Shown here piece after piece: positions 7,422-15,347 of a DNA stretch of 49,654 nt. This DNA is from an uncultured Eggerthella sp. (GTDB lineage: Bacteria > Actinomycetota > Coriobacteriia > Coriobacteriales > Eggerthellaceae). Below the pieces are notes generated by a model. It did no database searches. It was not told where the DNA came from and saw only the letters and a program-made list of their open reading frames with translations. A program made the position numbers and the translations under genes. The first letter of the stretch is position 1; each line of letters begins with the position of its first letter. The stretch lies in contig URBX01000010.1 of the NCBI GenBank assembly GCA_900546175.1, positions 1 to 49,654 of the forward strand, in the 5' to 3' direction.

Positions 7422-8318
7422 CTAGGCCTTTGCAGCGGGAAAATAGTAGTGGCTCATAAAGTTTATGAAGTTTTTTGTTACTTCGGATTGCGCAGCATTT
7501 CGCTTTTGAATCATATATACCTTGTGGAAGTTCTCAGGTGCTTCTTTAAGGGGGAGGAATGCCACGTCGTCAAAGGCCTTTACTAAAAATGAATAGCAAA
7601 GCAATCCTATTGATTCAGGGTTAGAGGTTACCAAAGAAGAAATAGTAATCTCATCACTATAGGCAAACTCGATATCAAGGTGAGCATCTTTCACTACATT
7701 GAGCGTTTCTTCATAGGCAGGATTGCCGGGCGCATAAGCAAAGACATGAAATCCTTTTAGGTCATCAAGTGTAAGAATTTCTTTTGATGATAGTGGATTA
7801 GTTTTATGAACTGCAACAGCTAATTCTTGGGACCAAATATGGCGATAAATGAGATTCTTTTGCTCTTGGGTTCTGCTTGCGAAGATGACATCAAGAGCGT
7901 CTTCTTCTAAGAGCTTCGTTAAATCTACCGTAAAGCCTTGAGTAATTTTGATCTGAAGATTATTGCCGTATTCTTCGTTAAAATCTGCAACTGCTCTAGA
8001 CCATTCTTTTCCTTGCATTGCATAAAGGGTACCAAGGTTTAATTTGGCATTAGTTTTACCAACATGCTCTTTTACTGCATCTTTTCCTCTTTCAATATTT
8101 TGAAGAGCGAGGGTAATGTAGTAATAAAAATCTTTGCCACAATCGGTAAGTTCAATTTGGTTTTTTGAGCGATAAAAAAGTTGAGCGCCAAGCTCTTTTT
8201 CTAATGAAGAGATAGCAATCGAAAGAGCAGGCTGAGTTATATATAACTCAGATGCAGCTTTAGTGTAATGTTTGACTTCTGCAAGTTTTTTGAAATACGT
8301 AAGTTGGGAAAGATTCAT
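7422..8318 (-). CDS. LysR-family transcriptional regulator
   Basis: This 298-residue protein has the standard LysR layout. A winged helix-turn-helix occupies residues 1-60 (LTYFKKLAEVKHYTKAA, then ITQPALSIAISSLEKELG), then comes a linker helix, then a periplasmic-binding-like effector domain from about residue 90. The inducer is unknown. It is the last of a row of minus-strand genes and sits downstream of the Gfo/Idh/MocA oxidoreductase, from which it is separated by a terminator and a second hairpin, so it is probably transcribed from its own promoter. Regulation of the neighbouring dehydrogenase is possible but not shown. Confidence 0.9.
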   Translation of the reverse strand: MNLSQLTYFKKLAEVKHYTKAASELYITQPALSIAISSLEKELGAQLFYRSKNQIELTDCGKDFYYYITLALQNIERGKDAVKEHVGKTNAKLNLGTLYAMQGKEWSRAVADFNEEYGNNLQIKITQGFTVDLTKLLEEDALDVIFASRTQEQKNLIYRHIWSQELAVAVHKTNPLSSKEILTLDDLKGFHVFAYAPGNPAYEETLNVVKDAHLDIEFAYSDEITISSLVTSNPESIGLLCYSFLVKAFDDVAFLPLKEAPENFHKVYMIQKRNAAQSEVTKNFINFMSHYYFPAAKA

Positions 8319-8370
8319 AGATGCCCCCTGAAGCTTATAAATTATTTTAATAAAAAAATTTCATATAAGC

Positions 8371-8416
8371 AAAAGAAGAAAAAAGAGGACAAGAAATAAT
8401 CCCCCTTCTTGTCCTC
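8371..8416 (-). terminator. Terminator after the oxidoreductase gene
   Basis: An 11-bp perfect stem, GAGGACAAGAA (8385-8395) with TTCTTGTCCTC (8406-8416), is followed on the minus strand by a T-rich tract (complement of 8371-8384). A second imperfect hairpin, GGGGTAGTAG (8432-8441) with CTGCTACCCC (8457-8466), lies just upstream, between it and the gene's stop codon. Confidence 0.7.
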
Positions 8417-8513
8417 AAATTGATGAAAGATGGGGTAGTAGACACACGTTTATTATCTGCTACCCCTGAAAGAATTATGCTGGTTGAGCGAATTTGTTTC
8501 TGGAATCCTTTTG

Positions 8514-9560
8514 TTAGTTGATATCCACAAATTGCTTTGTATCAACTGATTCCTGAATAGCGTTGATAATCTTTAAAGTTTCAAGAGCATCTTCGCCCGA
8601 GCAACGAGGAATTGTTTCTCTACCTGTACACAAATCAACAAAGTGCTCAAGTTCAGCAGTCATAGGATCGTTTTTCTCAACATTAAAGTGTTCTTTAATA
8701 AGAGGTTGAAGCCATCCATAGTGGTCGTCATCTGCATAGTGGTAATAATCCATGTTTGGGAAGCCGAACGAACCTTTGGTGCCAAAAATACGAAGGCTGT
8801 TTTCGCCAGGCATCATAGTGAAAAAGGTGTTTTCTTCAGCTGCTAAGTCGTAATTCCAAGCAGAAGGAGTACCGTCAGAAACCCAATATGAAGCAGTAAT
8901 ACCACCTTCAAACTCTAGAACAACCGAAACGGAATCCTCAACTTCATTGCCACGAATGGTGTTTCTGCCAGCTGCATATACGCGTTGGCATTTTGCACCA
9001 ATAGCGAAGTTTAAATCGTCCATGTCATGAATAGTGTTGATAAGAAGAGGACCGCCACCTTTTTTGGTGTGCCATTCAACATCAAAGTAGTTATAAGGCT
9101 TTGCAATTGCGTAGGTTGATTGGATTCCTACCAAATCGCCCAATTTGCCAGAAGAAATAAATTCTTTGAGGAATTGATAGCGTGATCCGCTACGGCGATG
9201 GTGGCCAATCAAGAGATTAGCACCTGCTTCTTTGCAAGCAGCGATAATTTCGTTTGCTTCTTCAACGGTATTTGCAATAGGTTTTTCCAAAAGAATATTC
9301 TTAATGCCAGCAGCAAGACATGCCTTTGTGGAAGAAACGTGCAAGCCGTTTGGAAGTGCAATTGCAACCGCATCAAGGGGCACTTCGTTTAAGAGATCAT
9401 TGAAATCTGCATAGAGCGGAGTGTCGAGCTCTTTTGCAACATCTTCAGCTTGCTGGCCAAATCCTGCAACGGCAACAAGATCAAGTTCGCTATTCTTCTT
9501 TGCATCTCGTGCAATTTTGCTTCCTTGATTGAGGCCAAAAACCGCAAAACGAATTCCCAT
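8514..9560 (-). CDS. Gfo/Idh/MocA family NAD(P)-dependent oxidoreductase
   Basis: The 348-residue protein has an N-terminal Rossmann fold starting at IRFAVFGLNQGSKIA. It carries the family EKP motif in LLEKPIANTVEEANEI (about residues 91-106) and IGHHRRSG, where a conserved His/Arg region begins the substrate domain. Members oxidise or reduce sugars, inositols or similar polyols; the substrate here cannot be read from sequence. The ATG at 9560 is preferred over the in-frame ATG 18 bp upstream because AAAGGGG lies 8-14 bp before it. It stands alone between two intergenic hairpins, with a LysR gene downstream. Confidence 0.88.
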   Translation of the reverse strand: MGIRFAVFGLNQGSKIARDAKKNSELDLVAVAGFGQQAEDVAKELDTPLYADFNDLLNEVPLDAVAIALPNGLHVSSTKACLAAGIKNILLEKPIANTVEEANEIIAACKEAGANLLIGHHRRSGSRYQFLKEFISSGKLGDLVGIQSTYAIAKPYNYFDVEWHTKKGGGPLLINTIHDMDDLNFAIGAKCQRVYAAGRNTIRGNEVEDSVSVVLEFEGGITASYWVSDGTPSAWNYDLAAEENTFFTMMPGENSLRIFGTKGSFGFPNMDYYHYADDDHYGWLQPLIKEHFNVEKNDPMTAELEHFVDLCTGRETIPRCSGEDALETLKIINAIQESVDTKQFVDIN

Positions 9561-9611
9561 AATATGGTCCCCTTTCAATTACCTCAGTAAAGTGCTTTGT
9601 TTTTTGCTTGG

Positions 9612-9660
9612 TTAACCTGCATAAAAGCGTACCGAGCACACCGAAGGCGAAGCAGGTTAA
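9612..9660 (-). other. Inverted repeat in the leader of the oxidoreductase gene
   Basis: The 203-bp gap between tlpA and the oxidoreductase gene contains a 9-bp perfect inverted repeat, TTAACCTGC (9612-9620) and GCAGGTTAA (9652-9660), enclosing 31 bp. No T tract follows it on the minus strand, so it is not a plain terminator. It could be a structured leader or a regulator site. No gene is seen in this gap. Confidence 0.4.
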
Positions 9661-9763
9661 TCGTTGTAACCTTATTGTTATTCTCTCGAAGAATTTAAGC
9701 AAATTGAATTGATTTACTGATGATTTATCGTCATAAGTTTTACTTATATTTGTTTGGTTTTTG

Positions 9764-10333
9764 TTATTCGCTGATAAGCTTAATTCCTTCTTCAAGGGTT
9801 TTTTCGTTCAAGGTGCCCAGAACTTTTGCTCTCTGATTTCCCTGAGCATCAATAAAAAAGGTCATGGGAACTGAATATACCCCGTATGTTTGGGATGCAT
9901 TTAATTGAGTGTCGAAGAGAATAGGGAAGGTATAGGATTGAGCTTCAATAAACGAAGAAGCACTTTCTATTGTTTCGCTTTTTCCATCGGTTAGATTAAC
10001 CATGAGAAATACAATTGTCTCACCGTGTTTTTCGTATTGCGATTCAAATAAAGGCATTTCGCTTCTACACGGACCACACCAGCTTGCCCAGAAATTGAGC
10101 ACAACGGGCTTTCCTTGGTAATCCGAGAGGTTATGTGGGTTTCCGCCGTGGTCATAAACCGTGAAATCTTTGGCAGGAATCACTTCATTTTCATTTGTTT
10201 TTGTAGCCACTCCGTTAAGGGAGTTGAATGAGGTAGATACTTCTTTTTCAAGAGCGTTATAGAGTAGGGATGCTCCAACCACAATCACTATGAGGACAAT
10301 GCCTACAAGAAATAGTTTTTTCTTTTTACTCAT
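9764..10333 (-). CDS. TlpA-like membrane-anchored thioredoxin
   Basis: The 189-residue protein has one N-terminal transmembrane anchor (residues 5-27) and a TlpA/ResA-type thioredoxin domain from about residue 53. The active site is WASWCGPCRSEMP (Cys about 86 and 89), and VPMTFFID holds the cis-proline. It should reduce disulfides outside the cytoplasmic membrane, using electrons delivered by CcdA, its 15-bp upstream neighbour. Possible roles are cytochrome maturation or defence against peroxide or methionine sulfoxide. The partner protein is not evident here. Confidence 0.9.
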   Translation of the reverse strand: MSKKKKLFLVGIVLIVIVVGASLLYNALEKEVSTSFNSLNGVATKTNENEVIPAKDFTVYDHGGNPHNLSDYQGKPVVLNFWASWCGPCRSEMPLFESQYEKHGETIVFLMVNLTDGKSETIESASSFIEAQSYTFPILFDTQLNASQTYGVYSVPMTFFIDAQGNQRAKVLGTLNEKTLEEGIKLISE

Positions 10334-10348
10334 AGCATCTCCTTTTAA

Positions 10349-11014
10349 TTAGCTACTTAACAATCCGAGAATCCAACCCAGGGTTCCTGTTGCCATCAGT
10401 AATCCAAGTACAATAAGAAACAGTCCGCTTGTGGTATTAATGAGCCGGTAATGAGTCTTAATCCATTGGAATGCTGATTTGAGATAGTCGATAAGCACTG
10501 CACTCAAAACAAAAGGAATGCCTAAACCAAGCGAATAAGCTAACAGCATAAACGCACCTTTTACTGCCTGGGCTTGCTGAGAGGCAAGCATGAGCGCGGA
10601 TCCTAAAAACGCACCTACGCAGGGAGTCCAACCAATAGAAAAAACTATGCCAAGCAAAAACGCTTTATAAAAGGTCATTTGGTTGATGGATTCTGTTTTG
10701 GTTGATCCTTTAAAGAGGGAGAACGAAAAAACACCAAGGTAGTTGAGGCCAAAAATAATAACAACTAAACCAGTGATTATATTGAGTACAGTTTGATATT
10801 CTCCTAGAAAAGAGCCGATACTTCCTGCAAGGACACCAAGCGTAAGGAACACTAACGTAAAACCAGTAACAAAGCCAAGGGATCCCTTAAGAGTTGCAAG
10901 GGTGCTTCGCTCGCCACCACCGGCAAAATAAAAGACATAAATGGGAAGCATGGGAAGAAGGCAGGGTGAGATAAATGTAATAATGCCTTCAAGGAATGAG
11001 ATGAAGTATTCCAT
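10349..11014 (-). CDS. ccdA: CcdA/DsbD-type thiol-disulfide transporter
   Basis: This 221-residue polytopic membrane protein has about six transmembrane helices and two conserved cysteines, in ISPCLLPMLPIYVFY (about residue 18) and IGWTPCVGAFLGS. That is the CcdA pattern for carrying reducing equivalents from cytoplasmic thioredoxin across the membrane. It is co-oriented with tlpA 15 bp downstream, forming one redox unit. Its ATG lies only 16 bp from the attL repeat of the prophage. Before integration the gene therefore stood directly downstream of tRNA-Arg and may have been read from that promoter. Confidence 0.92.
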   Translation of the reverse strand: MEYFISFLEGIITFISPCLLPMLPIYVFYFAGGGERSTLATLKGSLGFVTGFTLVFLTLGVLAGSIGSFLGEYQTVLNIITGLVVIIFGLNYLGVFSFSLFKGSTKTESINQMTFYKAFLLGIVFSIGWTPCVGAFLGSALMLASQQAQAVKGAFMLLAYSLGLGIPFVLSAVLIDYLKSAFQWIKTHYRLINTTSGLFLIVLGLLMATGTLGWILGLLSS

Positions 11015-11029
11015 GATTAGTTCCTAAAA

Positions 11030-11078
11030 ACTGGCGCGCCCAGCAGGATTCGAACCTGCGACCTTTGGATTAGAAGTC
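11030..11078 (-). repeat. attL: 49-bp copy of the tRNA-Arg 3' end
   Basis: This segment is identical to 39134-39182 over 49 bp and diverges on both sides. It holds the 3' CCA, T arm and anticodon region of tRNA-Arg but lacks the 5' half, so it is not a functional tRNA. It marks the left junction of the prophage. Confidence 0.93.
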
Positions 11079-11151
11079 GCGCCGATAAGTTTTCTGCCGT
11101 TTGATTATGTTACTTTAAGTGCGATTTAATAACTATAGTTTCAGTTTTGTA

Positions 11152-11179
11152 ATTATACCAAGTGTAAAGACGGTGTAAT
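11152..11179 (-). promoter_or_regulatory. Possible outward promoter at the prophage left end
   Basis: On the minus strand, ATTACA (complement of 11174-11179) and a perfect TATAAT (complement of 11152-11157) are 16 bp apart and point across attL to ccdA. The -35 match is 4 of 6. A small GGTGTAA/TTACACC hairpin lies immediately upstream. Confidence 0.4.
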
Positions 11180-11200
11180 TTTACACCAATCTTTTACACC
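11178..11200 (-). repeat. Integrase arm-type repeats, left end
   Basis: On the minus strand GGTGTAAAAG (complement of 11191-11200) and GGTGTAAAAT (complement of 11178-11187) stand 13 bp apart. The same motif recurs at the right end of the prophage in the opposite orientation. This is the pattern expected of arm-binding sites of a lambda-type integrase. The first copy overlaps the stop codon of the SH3b gene. Confidence 0.55.
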
Positions 11201-11508
11201 AGCTTTGTCCACTTGGCCATAACATAGTTTCCGTCGGAGGTTTTATACCAATTTTCGCCAGTGTTGTTCTTAATAACTTCGCCAGTAATTACAATCTTTT
11301 CGTCTGGGCGAAGCGTCTTGACGATAGGAGAGTTCTTGGAAGGTTCCTTACGAACATTAAGATGGGTTGAAGCATAAACATAATGTTCTTCAGCTTCCGG
11401 AATCTCTTCATTCTCTTTAAGAAGTTTTTCGAGCTCCTCTTTTTTGGCATTGTCGCTGTATTCAATTCCCGCTTCATCAAGTAGTTGTTTAAGTTCTGCA
11501 ACGGTCAT
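11194..11508 (-). CDS. Phage SH3b-domain protein
   Basis: This 104-residue protein has two parts. The first 35 residues form a short helical element (MTVAELKQLLDEAGIEYSD), similar to the HeH/SAP-like helices often found in phage structural and lysis proteins. Residues 43-104 are an SH3b domain (STHLNVRKEPSKNSPIVKTL, ending in a conserved WYKTSDGNYVMAKW). SH3b domains bind cell-wall peptides or glycans. There is no catalytic domain. It directly follows the endolysin gene, so it may act as a detached wall-binding subunit. It is the last gene of the late operon, with a GGAGG ribosome site. Confidence 0.75.
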   Translation of the reverse strand: MTVAELKQLLDEAGIEYSDNAKKEELEKLLKENEEIPEAEEHYVYASTHLNVRKEPSKNSPIVKTLRPDEKIVITGEVIKNNTGENWYKTSDGNYVMAKWTKLV

Positions 11509-11562
11509 AGAATCCTCCTTAGTAACTCATAGATATTTGTAATTAATAGTTTCCCGAATTCG

Positions 11563-12324
11563 TCACATAAGGAGTTCGCACCAGGTGTGCTGACCACAAA
11601 CTCCATCCCATTCACTTGGCTGGTCTGGGAATGCGTCTTTCTGGAAGTTTCGTAAAGCGGTTTCGGTTTTAGAACCAAACTCGCCATCAATTCCACTAAC
11701 GGAATATCCTTTAGCTTCAAGAATTGACTGCATTGCAAACACTGAGTTATTTGGATTATTAATGCCTGAACCGTTACGAATCGTAGGTAACTGTGCCATG
11801 TCGAATACTCCTGATGTTGTTATAGAAGATGTTGAAGGTGGTTTTGATTTAGTGCCGCTCCATTCTGGCCTACCAAAGCCGAGAATATACCAAGAAGAAC
11901 CAACTGAACCGTATGTACGCGTTCGTTTCTGAACTTGACCGCCATTTGCATTGCTTCCAGCACTCGTGTTTCCTTCAATGGTAGTAACGCTTGAGGATCC
12001 ATTTCGAGAAACTACGATACCGACATGACAAGCTGTTTTCTTGCTAGCGAAGAAAACAATATCTCCTGGCTGAGGTTTCTCTTCACGGTCAAGCCATTGT
12101 CCACGTTTTTTGAAGAAGTCTACATGATACGGACAGTAAGCATACTTACCTACAATATCCAATGCTCCAGCCTTGTCAGCACACCAGCTTACGAACATGT
12201 CGCACCAAGGTTCTCCATTCATGCCATACCATTCTGCGTACTTGACACGATTAGAACCAGATGGGCTTTCGCAGGTTCCGATTTGCGATTCTGCAATAGC
12301 GATTAAGTCTTGTGCCGTTGCCAT
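11563..12324 (-). CDS. CHAP-domain endolysin with peptidoglycan-binding domain
   Basis: The 253-residue lysin has an N-terminal CHAP amidase/endopeptidase domain (residues 1-150). The likely catalytic Cys41 is in GEPWCDMFVSWCADKAG and His100 in ACHVGIVVS. After a Ser/Thr/Pro linker (about 155-172) comes a C-terminal PG_binding_1 domain (about 185-250, FAMQSILEAKGYSVSGIDGE). It has no signal peptide, so release depends on the holin. Its ATG overlaps the stop of the holin gene by one base. The short 55-bp gap to the SH3b gene holds no other reading frame of note. Confidence 0.9.
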   Translation of the reverse strand: MATAQDLIAIAESQIGTCESPSGSNRVKYAEWYGMNGEPWCDMFVSWCADKAGALDIVGKYAYCPYHVDFFKKRGQWLDREEKPQPGDIVFFASKKTACHVGIVVSRNGSSSVTTIEGNTSAGSNANGGQVQKRTRTYGSVGSSWYILGFGRPEWSGTKSKPPSTSSITTSGVFDMAQLPTIRNGSGINNPNNSVFAMQSILEAKGYSVSGIDGEFGSKTETALRNFQKDAFPDQPSEWDGVCGQHTWCELLM

Positions 12325-12623
12325 TATTGATCCTGCTTTGCGTGCTTTGCGCGAGAAATCAATTCATCATCGTCTTCGCTTTCGCTGATATGTTCACGAT
12401 TCAATGCAATCTGACTGTCTTCAATTCCTGGCGTTGTTGGGTCAACTACAACGCCAAGCAGTACAAGCAAGTTGACAAATACACCAATTGCCTGGATTGT
12501 TTGCTCTTCGCTAATTGGTGGAACAACTTCAAAAATTCCAAGGCACTGGTAGATAAATGCAATAACAGTAGTAATGATTGCAACAAGTGTAGTTTTGTTC
12601 TGAAAACGTAATGAGATATTCAA
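12324..12623 (-). CDS. Phage holin (phi LC3 family type)
   Basis: The 99-residue protein has two hydrophobic helices, about residues 11-33 (TTLVAIITTVIAFIYQCLGI) and 44-63 (AIGVFVNLLVLLGVVVDPTT). The VVDPTTPGIEDS turn typical of the phi LC3 holin family comes next, with a charged C-terminal tail. Holins form holes in the membrane that let the endolysin reach the wall. It sits between a second membrane protein gene and the endolysin, the usual lysis-cassette order. Confidence 0.88.
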   Translation of the reverse strand: MNISLRFQNKTTLVAIITTVIAFIYQCLGIFEVVPPISEEQTIQAIGVFVNLLVLLGVVVDPTTPGIEDSQIALNREHISESEDDDELISRAKHAKQDQ

Positions 12624-12626
12624 GAT

Positions 12627-12959
12627 TTACTCCTTCTTTTCCATTGGAAGTGCGAGCGTTATTTTTAGTTGTTCTTTTACGTATGAATTACCGCCTAAGC
12701 TCCAATACTCACGAGCCATTTCTTGAAGCACTTCTGCCTCATTTGGCGGTAAATATCCTTCAGCCTGCCAATGCCTGCATGAGTGAGTTATGCGGTCTTT
12801 TAGAAGATATTTGCTTGCTCTGTTGCTTGCATCAAGTTTGGATACGATACCTTTAATGTTTTTTGAGACAATTCCAACTAAACCAAGTATTACTGCTGAA
12901 ATAATCGAAGGCATTGCTAATAGTAGGTATTCCACGCTTCTTCTTTCCTCTTTGTTCAT
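12627..12959 (-). CDS. Phage membrane protein of the lysis cassette
   Basis: The 110-residue protein has one N-terminal transmembrane helix (residues 10-31, YLLLAMPSIISAVILGLVG). A cytoplasmic-type part follows, with a Cys/His pair (HSCRHW) and the segment GYLPPNEAEVLQEMAREYW. I recognise it only as a phage protein often placed just before a holin. An antiholin or holin partner role fits the position but is not shown. It is the first gene after the terminator at 12,988, so it needs either its own promoter or readthrough. Confidence 0.65.
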   Translation of the reverse strand: MNKEERRSVEYLLLAMPSIISAVILGLVGIVSKNIKGIVSKLDASNRASKYLLKDRITHSCRHWQAEGYLPPNEAEVLQEMAREYWSLGGNSYVKEQLKITLALPMEKKE

Positions 12960-12987
12960 TTTGAAATGATTGTCTATTTGAAGTCAC

Positions 12988-13011
12988 AAAAAAGACCCTC
13001 CGAAGAGGGTC
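12988..13011 (-). terminator. Terminator between tail and lysis genes
   Basis: On the minus strand GACCCTC-TTCG-GAGGGTC is followed by six T residues. The stable UUCG loop and T run give a strong intrinsic terminator after the tail module. Confidence 0.88.
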
Positions 13012-13045
13012 AATCGTTGTTTCTTATTTTGAATCTAAAAGATTA

Positions 13046-13150
13046 TTACTGTTCTTCTAAAAGAGCTCTAACGGCTTCTCGCCAGCGAGCAGGAACTTCC
13101 TCTAATGTCATTTTGCCAGCAATAATCTGCTTGTAGTAAATCTTTGCCAT
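13046..13150 (-). CDS. Small phage protein, CD1375/XkdX-like
   Basis: The 34-residue protein starts MAKIYYKQIIAGKMTLEEVP and ends with RWREAVRALLEEQ. This matches the pattern of very small proteins encoded after tail-fibre genes in many Firmicutes and actinobacterial siphophages and myophages. Function is unknown. It starts 3 bp from the end of the upstream gene, and a terminator follows 35 bp later. Confidence 0.75.
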   Translation of the reverse strand: MAKIYYKQIIAGKMTLEEVPARWREAVRALLEEQ

Positions 13151-13152
13151 GT

Positions 13153-13485
13153 CTATTCTCCAATCATTCCAGCAACTATGCCAGCCAGTTCACAAAGAGC
13201 ATCCTGCACATCAGACATTGAAGCTTCGTTGTCTGCGCTGATTTCAGCAATCTCAACAAGTGCTTCCTGAATGTCTGCAACATCTTTTGGAAGTGCTTCA
13301 ATTTGCTTATGCTTTAATTCTTCAGCTTTCGCTTCTTCTATACGTGCAAGCTCTTCAGCTGTGTATTCGTGCCAAGCCTCGACTACCTCATAGTCGGAAT
13401 CATACCACGCAAATTTTTTCACGTTGTCTATAGGTGTCGCCGTTGGCTTGATGCGAGTTACTATTTCGTAATATCCGTTTGTCAT
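13153..13485 (-). CDS. Tail fibre-associated phage protein
   Basis: The 110-residue protein has an N-terminal globular part (MTNGYYEIVTRIKPTATPID) and a long acidic helical segment from residue 45 on (EYTAEELARIEEAKAEELKH), probably coiled coil. Its place between a tail/baseplate protein and the CD1375-like protein suggests a tail-tip or fibre accessory protein. The ATG at 13485 has a GTAGGTG site and is preferred over an in-frame start 18 bp upstream that overlaps the previous gene. Confidence 0.6.
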   Translation of the reverse strand: MTNGYYEIVTRIKPTATPIDNVKKFAWYDSDYEVVEAWHEYTAEELARIEEAKAEELKHKQIEALPKDVADIQEALVEIAEISADNEASMSDVQDALCELAGIVAGMIGE

Positions 13486-13493
13486 TGTTTCAC

Positions 13494-14339
13494 CTACTTC
13501 CAAAATCCAGAAGCATGTAGGCAGATTCGATACTTTCTTAATTCGTATTTTCCGAACGATGTAATCGCGTAATGGGGATACCTTGAATAGTATCCGTCGC
13601 TATCAGCAACAGCACCGCTATCATAGTACGTTAGAAGCCAACTGTTTCCAGTTGTGCCGTTTGCTGAACCTACGAAATGAGGTTTCTTTATTGGGAAAGG
13701 GAGTGGTATAGAACTCTTAGTACCAGAATCATATCCGCTACCCCATGGTTGATCAATAGCTGTTGAATATTCAGTTTGATAATAGCAGTCTGCCCAACCG
13801 CTCGAATACTTAAAGAATGTCCAATCGCCAGACGTGCCTTGTGCAACGATTGAATCCACGCCAGAAACCGACCGCTCTTCAAATAGTGCCTCAACGCCAT
13901 CAAGATTAATACCGTCAAGCTTTACACGAGCGAATGCGTACTGAACAGAAGAGTCTCCGTCTAAGATTGATCCTCCAAAAACCGAAGGATCTGCCGGCTT
14001 TTCGCTTGATGCAGGTGTTCCTGCAATTACTTCAAAAGATACGCTTTCAATGTTGTTGTTTCCGACTGAGTAGTTGATAGCAATAATGTCGTTACGCTTA
14101 TACCCAGTAGTTCCGTTAACGATAGAAACATCTTCGCCTGCACCAGTAATGCGAACATGTCTGCCTTCAAGGATGATTTCACCAGGAGCAATATGTATTT
14201 GGTTTGCGCTTACTGCAGTTAATTCACAACCGCTAAGAATGTAAGAACCCGGACCAAAGATGCAAGCATTAAGAGCACCAATATCGGCAGAGTCAACGTG
14301 CGGAGTTCCGCTCTTGCCTGTTATTAATTCTAAAGCCAT
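13494..14339 (-). CDS. Baseplate/receptor-binding tail protein
   Basis: The 281-residue protein starts with MALELITGKSGTPHVDSADI. A beta-rich domain follows, in which IHIAPGEIILEGRHVRI resembles the N-terminal baseplate-attachment region of upper-baseplate proteins. The C-terminal half is rich in Gly, Ser, Tyr and Trp and looks like a beta-structured tip that could bind the host surface. Order (after Dit and Gp37-like proteins, before small accessory genes) supports a receptor-binding or baseplate role. The host receptor cannot be inferred. Confidence 0.65.
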   Translation of the reverse strand: MALELITGKSGTPHVDSADIGALNACIFGPGSYILSGCELTAVSANQIHIAPGEIILEGRHVRITGAGEDVSIVNGTTGYKRNDIIAINYSVGNNNIESVSFEVIAGTPASSEKPADPSVFGGSILDGDSSVQYAFARVKLDGINLDGVEALFEERSVSGVDSIVAQGTSGDWTFFKYSSGWADCYYQTEYSTAIDQPWGSGYDSGTKSSIPLPFPIKKPHFVGSANGTTGNSWLLTYYDSGAVADSDGYYSRYPHYAITSFGKYELRKYRICLHASGFWK

Positions 14340-14391
14340 TCAGTGACCTCTTTCATAGTTGTTTATGAAAGAAACGATAGACATCATGTCA

Positions 14392-15345
14392 CTATAAGAA
14401 GTCTCGAATAACCACATCCCCAGCTTCATAAGTTGTGCTTATTTCTTCTCTGTGGTTAATGGAGACAATCTTTTTATTGATTGGAATTTCTACAATCGTA
14501 TCTGTCTTCGAATCGTAAACACAGGCAATGTCATCGATTCTATAATCGTGCATTCCAAGGCTTACTAGTTCGGCTTCTTTGAAGATTTGGTATTCCTTCA
14601 GTTTTTTCTTTCCGTCTTCGATGAGCTTTTCTGAGTTAGCGTTTGAATAATCGTATACTTCGCTTCTGTCGTAAACACCAGAAAATGTCCTTGTTTGAGA
14701 TATATTTCCATTACCATCAGCATAAAGATGTATTACTGTACGGTCTTTTAGCTCGCCTTCACCAAGACAAATGAGGTGGTTAATAGGTAACGAGTGGTTT
14801 GTTGTCTTAACAACTGCATCAAATAGCCTTATTGGAGTTAGGGAAAGATTAGCCTTGCCGTTTGCGCATGTTATAACAAGGCTCTGGTCAAGATTTGAAA
14901 GCATTGCTCTTATACCGTCAAAAGCGGTTACGTACCTACTGAATTGATAATCAGCAATCAAACCAGAACTGCTAGAAGCGGCAGAGAAGATACCGTCTAG
15001 TCCAATGCGTTTAATGAGAGCGTCGATAACGCTGTTAACTTCACCAGATACGGTCAAATAGTCTTTTCCTTCGTCAGGCTCTAGCACTTTTGAGCATAGT
15101 AATCCGTGCCACGTTGGACCGTTATAGATAACACGTTTTCCGTCTGGGTCATTAGTAATGCTTGTTACCATGCCTCCGTATTCAGTTCCGTCATAGTATA
15201 TGAAATCAAACGGCAAAATACTGTCTTCGGTTTGTGGCATAACTAGCTCGAAATCGTTTTCGTCTACACCAAATGCGAACTCTGCATAAGAAGGCTTAAT
15301 TGTTCGAATATCGTTAAGTTTGTTGTCAGCATGAATTAATAACAT
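14392..15345 (-). CDS. Phage tail protein (Gp37/Tal-like)
   Basis: The 317-residue protein resembles the siphovirus Gp37-like tail-associated family: an N-terminal domain with FDFIYYDGTEYGGMVTSI, then YNGPTWHGLLCSKVL, and a C-terminal SINHREEISTTYEAGDV. These proteins form the tail hub below the Dit ring. No peptidase motif is seen. The ATG at 15345 has TGGAG 6 bp upstream; the ATG at 15357 lies inside the preceding gene. It overlaps no other gene and is followed by a 52-bp gap. Confidence 0.75.
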   Translation of the reverse strand: MLLIHADNKLNDIRTIKPSYAEFAFGVDENDFELVMPQTEDSILPFDFIYYDGTEYGGMVTSITNDPDGKRVIYNGPTWHGLLCSKVLEPDEGKDYLTVSGEVNSVIDALIKRIGLDGIFSAASSSSGLIADYQFSRYVTAFDGIRAMLSNLDQSLVITCANGKANLSLTPIRLFDAVVKTTNHSLPINHLICLGEGELKDRTVIHLYADGNGNISQTRTFSGVYDRSEVYDYSNANSEKLIEDGKKKLKEYQIFKEAELVSLGMHDYRIDDIACVYDSKTDTIVEIPINKKIVSINHREEISTTYEAGDVVIRDFL

Positions 15346-15347
15346 TA

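Noticed and set aside
9490..9795. 101-codon minus-strand frame across the tlpA/oxidoreductase gap
   Set aside because: It overlaps both real genes in another frame and has no recognisable protein features.
11030..11078. Second tRNA-Arg gene
   Set aside because: Only the 3' part is present; the D arm and acceptor 5' strand are missing, so it is the attL copy.
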